Of a stretch of DNA of 64,000 nucleotides, positions 50,293 to 57,762 are shown one piece after another. Position 1 is the first letter of the stretch; every line of letters begins with the position of its first letter. A program made the translations under genes and the position numbers. This stretch comes from Bradyrhizobium sp. SRL28 (lineage in GTDB: Bacteria; Pseudomonadota; Alphaproteobacteria; Rhizobiales; Xanthobacteraceae): the NCBI RefSeq assembly GCF_018596315.1, contig NZ_JAHEAG010000025.1:49295-113294 (forward strand), given 5' to 3'. Under the pieces are notes generated by a model that saw nothing but the letters and a program-made list of their open reading frames with translations, was not told the origin of the DNA and ran no database searches.

Positions 50293-50778
50293 ATGCAGGG
50301 CGATCCCAAAGTCATCGATTATCTCAACAAGGGCCTGCGCAGCGAGCTCACCGCGATCAACCAGTACTGGCTGCATTACCGGCTCCTGAACAATTGGGGC
50401 CTTTTGGAAATGGCCAAGGTCTGGCGCAAGGAATCCATCGAGGAGATGGAGCACGCCGACAAGTTCACCGACCGGATTCTGTTCCTCGACGGCTTTCCCA
50501 ACTTGCAGGTACTCGATCCCTTGCGCATCGGCCAGAACGTCAGGGAAATCATCGAATGCGATCTGGCCTCCGAGATATCAGCGCGCGCGCTCTACCAGGA
50601 AGCCGCAACCCACTGCCACAGCGTCAAGGACTACGTCTCACGCGACCTGTTCGAGCAGTTGATGAAGGACGAGGAACATCACATCGACTTCCTCGAAACC
50701 CAGCTCGATTTGATCCAGCGCATCGGGCTTGAGCTCTACACGCAAAAGCATGTCGGCGGGCTGGAGAACGGGGACTGA
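50293..50778 (+). CDS. bfr: bacterioferritin
   Basis: 161 residues, one subunit of a 24-mer iron-storage cage. All di-iron ferroxidase ligands are at the usual numbers: E18, E51, H54, E94, E127, H130; the haem-binding Met is M52. It oxidises Fe2+ and stores Fe3+ in the cytoplasm. It is controlled by the Irr box at 50233, and Bfd upstream releases the iron. A large palindrome follows the gene. Confidence 0.96.
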   Translation: MQGDPKVIDYLNKGLRSELTAINQYWLHYRLLNNWGLLEMAKVWRKESIEEMEHADKFTDRILFLDGFPNLQVLDPLRIGQNVREIIECDLASEISARALYQEAATHCHSVKDYVSRDLFEQLMKDEEHHIDFLETQLDLIQRIGLELYTQKHVGGLENGD

Positions 50779-50782
50779 GCTC

Positions 50783-50947
50783 TTACCCTCCCCTGGAGGG
50801 GGAGGGTCGACGCGCGTGCAACGCGCGGCGGGGTGGGGTGACGGCCTCTCCACATCCAACAGTGCCCAAGTTGAGAGATCACCCCACCCCGTCTCGCATT
50901 CCCCTTCGCTCCATGCGAGCCGACCCTCCCCCTCCCAGGGGAGGGTG
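50783..50947. repeat. large palindromic repeat, family F
   Basis: TTACCCTCCCCTGGAGGGGG and CCCCCTCCCAGGGGAGGGTG outer arms with GGGGTGGGGTGA / TCACCCCACCCC inner arms, about 165 bp. A widespread rhizobial type. It sits between bfr and the convergent flavoprotein gene. Confidence 0.85.
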
Positions 50948-50969
50948 ATTCCGCTGAAACAATCTTCCC

Positions 50970-51572
50970 CTACAACTGCGTCTTATACCGCTCGTAAATC
51001 ACCTCCTGGCTTTCGCGCTCGCCAAGCCCGGTCTGGTCGTGGATCACTTCGCCGATGCTCGGCATCACCGAGCGCTCGACCCGTTCACCCGCCCACAGCT
51101 TTGAGCGCATCAGCGCCTTGCCGCAGTGGAAATATACTTCCCTGACCTCGATGCGCAGCACCGCGCGCGGCGGCTTGCCGAACTCCACCATCGACGTCAT
51201 CAGCTCCGGGTCGACAGATACTTTGCCCTTGCCGCCGACGCGCAGCGTCTCGTCGATGCCGGGTACGAAGAAGATGAGCTGCACGAAGCCTGATCCCTCG
51301 ACGATGTTGCGAAAACTGTCGATGCGGTTGTTGCCCGAGCGATCCGGCATCAGAAGCAGGTTCGGTCCCGCAACATGGATGAAGCCGGGATTGCCGCCGC
51401 GCGGCGATGCGTCGACGCTGCCGTCCGAGCCTGAGGTGGCCAGCACGCAGAACGGCGACATGCCGATGAACTTCTTCGCATGGACGTCGATCTCCGGCCG
51501 CGCTTTTGCGATCACGCGCGGCGAGGGCGCAGGGTAGGTCGTGGCGAGGTCGTCGGCGGAAAAATCGGTCAC
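50970..51572 (-). CDS. pyridoxamine 5'-phosphate oxidase-like FMN protein
   Basis: 200 residues, GTG start at 51572. Split-barrel flavin-binding domain: FIGMSPFCVLATSGSDGSVD (first strands), NRIDSFRNIVEGSGFVQLIF and VYFHCGKALMRSKLWAGER. It matches the subfamily of flavin/F420-dependent proteins (MSMEG_1061-like) rather than PdxH itself. It may reduce or bind flavin. The GTGA overlap with the gene at 51569 indicates co-translation. Confidence 0.85.
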   Translation of the reverse strand: MTDFSADDLATTYPAPSPRVIAKARPEIDVHAKKFIGMSPFCVLATSGSDGSVDASPRGGNPGFIHVAGPNLLLMPDRSGNNRIDSFRNIVEGSGFVQLIFFVPGIDETLRVGGKGKVSVDPELMTSMVEFGKPPRAVLRIEVREVYFHCGKALMRSKLWAGERVERSVMPSIGEVIHDQTGLGERESQEVIYERYKTQL

Positions 51573-51796
51573 GGGCGGCTCCGTTCAGTTTCGGCCAGAT
51601 TATCATCCTGCGGCACGGGCGTCATCTTGAGAGAATCTACCCAATAGGCGCCTACGCGAACGTCGTAGGTGGTGCGATGCCCGTCCGACTCATCGCAGCA
51701 CGGCACGCCGTTCGGCGCGATCACGCTCTTGAACCAGGCGCGGATATCCGGCGGCACATGGCCGAACTGGCCTTTGATGCGTTGCGAAATCAGCAT
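51569..51796 (-). CDS. hypothetical protein, probably incomplete
   Basis: 75 residues from the ATG at 51796. The core HVPPDIRAWFKSVIAPNGVP, followed by CCDESDGHR and YDVRVGAYWV, is a pattern I recall in longer secreted proteins that continue past the YWV block. Here the sequence turns at once into a short polar end, and no signal peptide is found, so it may be a truncated remnant. Its last codon overlaps the GTG of the flavin protein (GTGA). A frame further upstream to 51946 is Cys-rich and not convincing. Confidence 0.45.
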   Translation of the reverse strand: MLISQRIKGQFGHVPPDIRAWFKSVIAPNGVPCCDESDGHRTTYDVRVGAYWVDSLKMTPVPQDDNLAETERSRP

Positions 51797-52021
51797 TTCC
51801 GGCTGTAGCCGTCTTGTACACAGATTTGATGCGAGCCACGGCTGGCTTAGCAGTCGCACCGAACCGATTGCTGCCTTGAAATAGGCGCAGCACGAACGTG
51901 CTATCGATTTTGCGTGAGGATTTGTGAGCTGCCCGGCGCAGCACAACTGCCCAACACCGGTCTCGCCGTCCGTGGTTGGTGAAGGAGCCGCTCCACGGTC
52001 ATCACCACGATTGGAAACGCC

Positions 52022-52672
52022 TTGGGCACGAACCCGAAGATAGCGATAGGCCTGCTTTCACCCGTGGGATTGCTGTTTGCGCTCCCCGTCTTGCTCTGGG
52101 CTTTCAGCTTCACCGAACGCTTCGGGCTGGAGAAATGCAGCATCGGTTCGATTTCCGATGTCGAATACCAGCGCATCCTGTCTCGGGCCGGTGAGCAACG
52201 CTGGACGGTATGGCCTGGTCTGTCGAACGGGGTGTTTTGGCTGTCGGACAGGGGCTTTCGAGGCCCGACGGCATCCTTCAACAGCAACCTCAATGATCAG
52301 TTGCTCTCGCACATCAGAGAGCTTGCCGGATCTGATCCGTCCGTTAACCGCCAACTGGCCTCGGCCCATGCTGTGATGCGCAGCATGGGCGCAGAATACG
52401 TCCAGACTCAGGAGGTGCTGGACATGCGCGGGGATCGCGCCGGTTCGCGCGTCCATTTCACATACTACCTGCCGCAGGTTCGTTTCGCACCTGTGTGTGT
52501 TCTTTGCCTGATATGGTCGCACACGACCATTGACGTGGTCTTTTCACATGAACTTGCCACCCACCGATACCAGTTGCAGGCAGTGAACGTTCTGCTCGCC
52601 GGGCTGAAAGGCAGCCCCGACAAAAACCGAGCGCGCAACGTCCCATGGGGTAGCTGTCCTGAGTTTCGATGA
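52022..52672 (+). CDS. hypothetical membrane-anchored protein
   Basis: 216 residues starting at a TTG at 52022. One N-terminal membrane helix (LLSPVGLLFALPVLLWAFSF), then a polar domain with several Trp and a second hydrophobic patch near 155-170 (FAPVCVLCLIWSHTTIDVVF). Two Cys lie in the second segment. No family is recognised. The TTG start is uncertain and the next Met codons lie inside the domain. Not in an operon with neighbours. Confidence 0.45.
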   Translation: MGTNPKIAIGLLSPVGLLFALPVLLWAFSFTERFGLEKCSIGSISDVEYQRILSRAGEQRWTVWPGLSNGVFWLSDRGFRGPTASFNSNLNDQLLSHIRELAGSDPSVNRQLASAHAVMRSMGAEYVQTQEVLDMRGDRAGSRVHFTYYLPQVRFAPVCVLCLIWSHTTIDVVFSHELATHRYQLQAVNVLLAGLKGSPDKNRARNVPWGSCPEFR

Positions 52673-52744
52673 TCCCTTCACAATGGATGACTGGATTGCG
52701 CAATGGCTAGCAACGCAAGCTGCGCAGATTGATACGGCGCGAAA

Positions 52745-53092
52745 TCAGGGCTGCTTTGTCACGCGCCGCTTGGCGGTAGCCTTCGGCGCGACGTTCTTCC
52801 ACGCCATGGTGAGCGCGCTCTTCAGCGTCGTCGCATCGGCCTTCGCCAGCAGCACATTGGTGTAGCCCTGCTTGCCCCATCCGCCCGGCACCGGACGGAA
52901 GATTTTCGGCTCGGACTCGACCAGCATCGATTGCTGCTCTTGTGTCAATTTCACCATGCCCCAGGCATCATCAGGATACCCGAGGGTGGCGAAGATGCGT
53001 TTCCCGACGCGGAAATCGGCCGTGCGCTGATGCGCGCCTTCGACCGCTCCGGGGAGAGCGAGCGCTGCGCGGCGAAAATGACTAGCCGACAT
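52745..53092 (-). CDS. MmcQ/YjbR family protein
   Basis: 115 residues. The fold of the CyaY-like MmcQ/YjbR family: FRRAALALPGAVEGAHQRTA, FRVGKRIFATLGY, WGMVKLTQEQQSMLVES and YTNVLLAKADATTLKSALT. These small proteins are annotated as DNA-binding, but their function is uncertain. A Lys/Arg-rich tail ends the protein. It is 28 bp downstream of the hydrolase gene on the same strand. Confidence 0.82.
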   Translation of the reverse strand: MSASHFRRAALALPGAVEGAHQRTADFRVGKRIFATLGYPDDAWGMVKLTQEQQSMLVESEPKIFRPVPGGWGKQGYTNVLLAKADATTLKSALTMAWKNVAPKATAKRRVTKQP

Positions 53093-53120
53093 CGCGCGCT
53101 CGCTTCATGTTCGTGCCGGC

Positions 53121-54185
53121 CTACATCGCCCGCTGCGGCGCGGTCTGCAGCAGTTCCTCTACCTGCTTCTTGTAGAACTTCGCATTGCCCGTGGTGAGAT
53201 GGCCACGTGTTTCGCTGGAAGCAGGGATCAGGAACAGGCGGCCGTTCTTGACGCGCTTCAGCGCCGCATCCGTGACGCCGGTTTCCGGCGGATTGCGCTC
53301 GTCGTCGGCGGCATTGATCAAGAGCAGCGCGGCTTCGATCTTATCGAGCGAGGGCGCCGGATTGTAATCATGCGAGGCTTCCCACTGGTAGATGAAGTCG
53401 TTGGCATCGGCGGTGATGGCGCTCGCCAGCCGGTCGTCGACCATCTTGTCGGCCTGCGCCGCCGTCGGCGCCAGCGCCTGATAGGCCAGCGTGCCGCCGC
53501 CGGTCGCGATGCCATAGGCGTTGATGGCGTATTTCATCATGCGCGGCTGGGTGATGTAATTGCCGCGATTGTAGTCGGGATCGTTCCTGATCGTCTCCAG
53601 CATCATCCGCCGCAGCATCCAGTTGCGCGCCGCCATCTCGGTCGGCTGCGACGCCATCGGCACCAGCGCGTCCATGAATTTCGGATATTTGCCGCCCCAG
53701 ATCCAGGTGTGCATGCCGCCCATCGAATTGCCGATGACGAGCCGCAGGTGCTTTACGCCGAGCCCTTCCTTGACCAGCCGATACTGCGCATCGACCATGT
53801 CCTCGTAATTGTATTTGGGAAATGCGGTCTTCATGCCGTCGGAGGGCTTTGACGATTTGCCGTGGCCGACACCATCGGGAATGATGATGTAGTATTTGGT
53901 TGCATCGAGCGGCTGGCCGGCGCCGAACATTTCGCCGCCGAAGCCCGCCGTCAGCATGCTGGCCGCCGAGCCGCCCGAGCCGTGCAGCACCAGCACCGGC
54001 TGTCCGGTCGGCTCGCCGATCGTGGTGTAATGCAGCCGCAATTCCTGCATCGTCTCGCCGGTGTGGAACTTGAAATCCCTGGCGATCCACTCACCCTGTT
54101 TCGGTGTGGGGTAATCTGCGGCGAAAGCGGTGATGGAGGTCAGAGCCAGTGCGGCGGCCGACAAGGCGGCATACGGAAAATTCAT
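53121..54185 (-). CDS. alpha/beta hydrolase, homoserine acetyltransferase-like, secreted
   Basis: 354 residues from the ATG at 54185. Signal peptide ends near ITAFAADYPTP. The nucleophile is in the elbow VIGNSMGGMHTW; acid in INAADDERNPP; His in SSETRGHLTTG. The overall plan resembles MetX/homoserine acetyltransferase, but the signal peptide points to a periplasmic esterase or peptidase-like role. A start at 54260 is in frame but would spoil the signal peptide. Confidence 0.87.
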   Translation of the reverse strand: MNFPYAALSAAALALTSITAFAADYPTPKQGEWIARDFKFHTGETMQELRLHYTTIGEPTGQPVLVLHGSGGSAASMLTAGFGGEMFGAGQPLDATKYYIIIPDGVGHGKSSKPSDGMKTAFPKYNYEDMVDAQYRLVKEGLGVKHLRLVIGNSMGGMHTWIWGGKYPKFMDALVPMASQPTEMAARNWMLRRMMLETIRNDPDYNRGNYITQPRMMKYAINAYGIATGGGTLAYQALAPTAAQADKMVDDRLASAITADANDFIYQWEASHDYNPAPSLDKIEAALLLINAADDERNPPETGVTDAALKRVKNGRLFLIPASSETRGHLTTGNAKFYKKQVEELLQTAPQRAM

Positions 54186-54284
54186 GACGGTCTCCCCAAG
54201 GGCGCGGCTGTCTTGTGCGCCGCTTGCGGGGAACCTTATCACACCGGCTATTTTCGTCACCAGATGGGCGACGATGCGAGCCGC

Positions 54285-54524
54285 CTAACCCTCGACCTCG
54301 GTTTCCGGCCGGTCATTGCCGGCGGCGGTCTCGGAATGCCATCGTCCGTCCGGGGTTTCGTATTCGATCATCTCCGTGCGGCCCGGCACCCGCTGCTCGG
54401 CCGCCACGCGCCGGGCGGCTGCCAGCGCCGCGGCGCGGTTCGGAAACGGTTCGGAAAACACGCCGTTGACGGTGTAGGCCCAGCCGCCGTCATGTTCGAC
54501 GATCTTGTAGGTCAGATGGGTCAT
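54285..54524 (-). CDS. small conserved hypothetical protein (DUF2188-like)
   Basis: 79 residues from the ATG at 54524. Begins MTHLTYKIVEHDGGWAYTVN and has a helix PNRAAALAAARRVAAEQ. The mixed beta-strand then helix pattern resembles DUF2188-type small proteins. Function unknown. Weak ribosome-binding site. Confidence 0.6.
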   Translation of the reverse strand: MTHLTYKIVEHDGGWAYTVNGVFSEPFPNRAAALAAARRVAAEQRVPGRTEMIEYETPDGRWHSETAAGNDRPETEVEG

Positions 54525-54654
54525 CGGGAACTCGCTGTTTGCAGGTGCCGACAGGGGTGAACGCGCCGCGTGATCCATGACAGAATAGGCCACGCCGTCG
54601 GATTTTGCACCGGCCGTTCGTCCTTGATCGACGATTGGTGCAGAGGAGAGAACC

Positions 54655-54921
54655 ATGTGCCGCAACATCAAGACCCTGTTCAATTTCGATCCCCCGGCCA
54701 CGCACGCGGAGATCCATGCTTCCGCGCTGCAATTCGTGCGAAAACTCTCCGGCTTCAATTCGCCGTCGCAGGCCAACGCCGAGGCGTTCAACCGCGCGGT
54801 TTCCGAAGTTTCCGACAGCGCGCGGCGCTTGCTGGCCTCGCTGCAGACCAATGCCGCGCCGCGCGACCGCGAGATCGAGGCCGAGAAGGCGAGGGAGCGC
54901 TCGCGGGCGAGGTTCGGCTAG
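54655..54921 (+). CDS. DUF2277 family protein
   Basis: 88 residues. MCRNIKTLFNFDPPATHAEI is the conserved beginning of DUF2277, with QFVRKLSGFNSPSQANAEAF following; the rest is helical with a basic tail. Function unknown. Cytoplasmic; preceded by gaggagag. Confidence 0.85.
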   Translation: MCRNIKTLFNFDPPATHAEIHASALQFVRKLSGFNSPSQANAEAFNRAVSEVSDSARRLLASLQTNAAPRDREIEAEKARERSRARFG

Positions 54922-55115
54922 GGGTATCGATCATCTGCATCGCGGCGTTGCGACGTGGAGTCCGACCGATGCCGACCGACCTCAAGCAAGTCGATTCTCC
55001 TATCGTGCGACGACCTCACAAACGCCCCAGGGCCGCTGCGACCCTGCCTCCCTTCCGTCAAACCAGGATCGCCTCTTCCTTCAAGAATTTGGAAGAGGCG
55101 TCGGTGGAGGTACCA

Positions 55116-55760
55116 ATGTTATACTCGCAAAGCCCACCACTGACGGCCGAAGAAACTTTGTTCGGCGGGCATGCGCGCGATCCGGACGTCCGATCCGACC
55201 AGCGTGTCGGTAGACGGCGCGTGAAGCCGTCGGTCGATTCTCCCTATCCCTACCGCTTCGGGGAAGGGCAGCCGGCGAGCGGCCGGCCGTCGATTGGCAA
55301 GCGAATGTTCCGCACCCTTGTCCGGTTCTCTATTGCGGTTCTCATCGGGGTCGGCGGCACGCTAGGCTGGCAGTCCTACGGTGATGAAGCAAAGGAGATG
55401 CTGGTGGCCCAGGCTCCGGCGCTGGGTTTGCTGTTACCCGTCTCGACGACGAAGCCGTCGGTCATGGCTGCGACTTCTACTGATACGACGCGGCAGTTTG
55501 CGCCCCTGGCATCCACGCTCGATGCCGTGCGGCGCAGCGTCGAACAACTCGCTGCCAGGCAAGACCAGATGGCCCAGAACATTGCGGCACTACGGGCTGT
55601 TCATGAGGACGTCAGACAGAAGGTGTCATCCACGCCTCCGGTCCCGGCCCCAGCCCCAGCCCCAGCCCAGCAAGCCGCCTCCATCCCGCAGCCCAAACCT
55701 CCACAGCCCAAGATCGACTCTCGCCTCCCGCCTTCTGCCGGATCACAGCTCTCGCGCTGA
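55116..55760 (+). CDS. membrane-anchored hypothetical protein with coiled coil
   Basis: 214 residues, start at 55116 with gtggagg 5 nt upstream. The N-terminal cytoplasmic part has Arg-rich motifs (SDQRVGRRRVKPS), then a helix near 70-90 (FSIAVLIGVGGTLGWQSYG), then a short coiled coil (LAARQDQMAQNIAALRAVHE) and a Pro/Gln-rich end. I recall this as a conserved family in Bradyrhizobium with no known role. The last 20 bp recur in a relic at 57490. Confidence 0.65.
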   Translation: MLYSQSPPLTAEETLFGGHARDPDVRSDQRVGRRRVKPSVDSPYPYRFGEGQPASGRPSIGKRMFRTLVRFSIAVLIGVGGTLGWQSYGDEAKEMLVAQAPALGLLLPVSTTKPSVMAATSTDTTRQFAPLASTLDAVRRSVEQLAARQDQMAQNIAALRAVHEDVRQKVSSTPPVPAPAPAPAQQAASIPQPKPPQPKIDSRLPPSAGSQLSR

Positions 55761-55813
55761 CGGCCCGGATCGCCGGAGACGAAATGGATCAACGCGCCGC
55801 CGCGCGGCTGGCG

Positions 55814-55842
55814 TTGACGCCTGCGCGTTTTGCCGCCATATA
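55814..55842 (+). promoter_or_regulatory. sigma-70-type promoter of the ThrRS-paralogue leader
   Basis: TTGACG (55814-55819), 17 nt, then CATATA (55837-55842; the offset TATACA overlaps at 55839). Expected start of transcription falls at about 55849-55851, on the ATG of the leader peptide, so that message would be leaderless. Confidence 0.5.
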
Positions 55843-55848
55843 CAGAGC

Positions 55849-55926
55849 ATGAATAAGCTTCTGTCAGCCGCATTGACCACCACCGCGACCGCTTACGGCG
55901 GATCGCCTGCTGGTTGCGCGCGCTAG
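55849..55926 (+). CDS. candidate threonine leader peptide (25 residues)
   Basis: MNKLLSAALTTTATAYGG, then six more residues and stop. Residues 10-12 and 14 are Thr (ACC ACC ACC GCG ACC), four Thr in five codons. No Shine-Dalgarno sequence is seen, and the putative promoter would place the 5' end at this ATG, as in the leaderless trpL attenuators of rhizobia. It precedes a hairpin-terminator array and a threonyl-tRNA synthetase gene, so it is read as an attenuation leader sensing charged tRNA-Thr. Confidence 0.6.
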   Translation: MNKLLSAALTTTATAYGGSPAGCAR

Positions 55927-55987
55927 AGACAAGCGTAATTCACCCAGAATGGCCCCGCCGGCGACGGACGGGGCCTTTTCTGTTTTT
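55885..55987 (+). promoter_or_regulatory. candidate transcription attenuator of the ThrRS paralogue
   Basis: Hairpin 1:2 is GCGACCGC (55885-55892) with GCGGATCGC (55898-55906, one bulge) and overlaps the last Thr codon. The terminator is GGCCCCG (55951-55957) with CGGGGCC (55969-55975), extended by an inner CCG/CGG, then TTTTCTGTTTTT. The alternative antiterminator pairs CGGCGG (55896-55901) with CCGCCG (55955-55960), destroying the terminator stem. Stalling at the first Thr codons would mask the 55885 arm and favour antitermination, as in classic attenuation. Confidence 0.6.
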
Positions 55988-56032
55988 GGTGGTCCCCGTC
56001 CGCGCTTTTTCCTCTTCACAAGGAACATAGCC

Positions 56033-57244
56033 ATGGACGATCTCGACCACAGGAATCTCGGCGTAAAACTCAACCTCTGGCACCTTCAGGAAGATGCGCC
56101 GGGCATGGTGTTCTGGCATCCGCGCGGCTACGCGCTCTACCGGGTGCTGGAGGACTATCTCCGGCGCAAGATGCGCCGGGCCGGCTATGCGGAAGTGCGG
56201 ACGCCACAGCTGCTGCCAAAGGAGTTCTGGGGCCGCAGCGGCCACTGGGACAAGTTCCGCGAGCACATGTTCCGGGTCGACGACGGCGAGCTGGCGATGG
56301 CGCTGAAACCGATGTCGTGCCCGTGCCACGTGCAGATCTTCAACAAGGGGCTGCGCTCGTGGCGGGAGCTTCCGATCCGCTATGCCGAGTTCGGCGCCTG
56401 CCACCGCAATGAGCCTTCCGGTTCGCTCCACGGCATCATGCGGACGCGCGCCTTCGAGCAGGACGACGCCCATGTGTTCTGCCGCGAGCAGGACGTGGAG
56501 GGCGAAGTCGCGTGCTTCATCGCCCTGCTGGGCGAGGTCTATCGCGATCTCGGTTTTCCCGACTACGAGGTGGCGCTGGCGACGCGGCCGGCGGTGCGCG
56601 CCGGCGATGATGCGAGTTGGGACTGGTCAGAGGCGAAGCTCGGCGATGCCGCACGGCGCTGCGGCCTCGCGCCTCACATCAACCCCGGCGAAGGCGCGTT
56701 CTACGGACCGAAGCTGGAATTCGCGCTGCGCGATCGGCTGGGACGATCCTGGCAGTGCGGCACAGTGCAGCTCGACAGCGTGCTGCCGCAGCGGCTCGAG
56801 GCGTCCTACGTCGCCCCCGACGGCAGCCGCGCGAGGCCCCTGATGATCCACCACGCCATCTTCGGATCGCTCGGCCGCATGATCGCGATCCTGCTCGAGC
56901 ACCATGGCGGCGCGCTTCCGTTCTGGCTGTCACCGGACCAGGTCGCGGTCGCGCCGATCTCGAAAGACCAGGCCGGATGCGGCGCGGACGTTCTGACAGC
57001 GTTTTGGGATGCCGGGATCCGGGCCGTTGCCTATGACGGCGCCGATACCCTTTCGCGGCGCATCGTGGCGGCGCATGAAATGGCGGTGCCGGTGATGGCT
57101 ATCGTCGGCGGGCGCGAGATGAGGGACGGCCGGGTGAGCCTGCGCGAACGCGACGGCTCACAGGCCGACGTTCCGCTGGCCGAGGCGGTGTCCCGCCTGC
57201 AGGCGAGGGCCCGGCCGGGCGCCCTTGTGGCTGAAGCCTTCTAG
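56033..57244 (+). CDS. threonyl-tRNA synthetase paralogue lacking TGS and editing domains
   Basis: 403 residues, against about 640-680 for full ThrRS. Residues 1-300 are the class II catalytic core: zinc ligands C96 (MSCPCH), H147 (DDAHVF) and H273 (MIHHA), spaced 51 and 126 as in E. coli ThrRS, motif 2 HRNEPSGSLHG with Arg125, and the QCGTVQLD strand. Residues about 302-395 form the anticodon-binding domain. There is no TGS or N2 editing domain; the terminator lies just upstream, so none has been missed. Expected to charge tRNA-Thr but unable to clear Ser-tRNA itself. The ATG follows aagga by 9 nt. Confidence 0.85.
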   Translation: MDDLDHRNLGVKLNLWHLQEDAPGMVFWHPRGYALYRVLEDYLRRKMRRAGYAEVRTPQLLPKEFWGRSGHWDKFREHMFRVDDGELAMALKPMSCPCHVQIFNKGLRSWRELPIRYAEFGACHRNEPSGSLHGIMRTRAFEQDDAHVFCREQDVEGEVACFIALLGEVYRDLGFPDYEVALATRPAVRAGDDASWDWSEAKLGDAARRCGLAPHINPGEGAFYGPKLEFALRDRLGRSWQCGTVQLDSVLPQRLEASYVAPDGSRARPLMIHHAIFGSLGRMIAILLEHHGGALPFWLSPDQVAVAPISKDQAGCGADVLTAFWDAGIRAVAYDGADTLSRRIVAAHEMAVPVMAIVGGREMRDGRVSLRERDGSQADVPLAEAVSRLQARARPGALVAEAF

Positions 57245-57344
57245 CCCGCACGAAGCCCGCGATGTCCGAGCTATGTCGCACTTTTTCGGGCGATGTCTGC
57301 CAGAGGATTAGGACCATACAGGTTGGGGCCTGATGTTCCGGCGC

Positions 57345-57510
57345 GGCGGTGGCCTCCACGATGGCGTCGGATGTCAGCCATTGGAGGGATGCCATGGATC
57401 AGGCCAGGCGATTGAAGCTCGGCACGATTTTCTTCACCCATCGGCCGTACAGTCATCGTCGGTGCCTCGCCCGCCGCCTCCCGTTGGACCACAGCTCTCG
57501 CGCTGACTGG
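57345..57510 (+). pseudogene. chimeric relic: 5' part like the 59990 gene, 3' part like the 55116 gene
   Basis: 57348-57440 aligns with 59944-60040 at roughly 80-85% identity by eye, including ATGGATCAGGC-(A/C)-AGGCGATTGAAG and CGATTTTCTTCACC. After that, around 57470-57505, CGCCTCCCG and ACAGCTCTCGCGCTGAC repeat the end of the 55116 gene. No intact frame. The rest of 57245-57762 holds only degenerate intergenic motifs such as TGTCCGTTAATCGGGGGCAG. Confidence 0.65.
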
Positions 57511-57762
57511 CGCTCTCCTCTGCGACCGTCGCTTCCAGCTCGGGATGCGTGCCATGATTGCTGTTGGGGTACGTTTGAGACATGCCGACCGGTCCTGAAG
57601 ATGTCCGTTAATCGGGGGCAGACCGGAAGCGATCAGTGCGCCGTCAAAGCGACGCGAATGATCCAAATCGGACTTCCCGAAATGCTGACGCTCGTTCGCG
57701 GCAGTGCCACGGCATGAGATAAACGCCATCGTAAAGTATAAAGGCCGCGTCGAATGGCCTGC

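Noticed and set aside
55949..56032. Upstream ATG in frame with the ThrRS paralogue
   Set aside because: It lies inside the terminator stem, lacks a ribosome site, and adds no domain; 56033 has aagga upstream.
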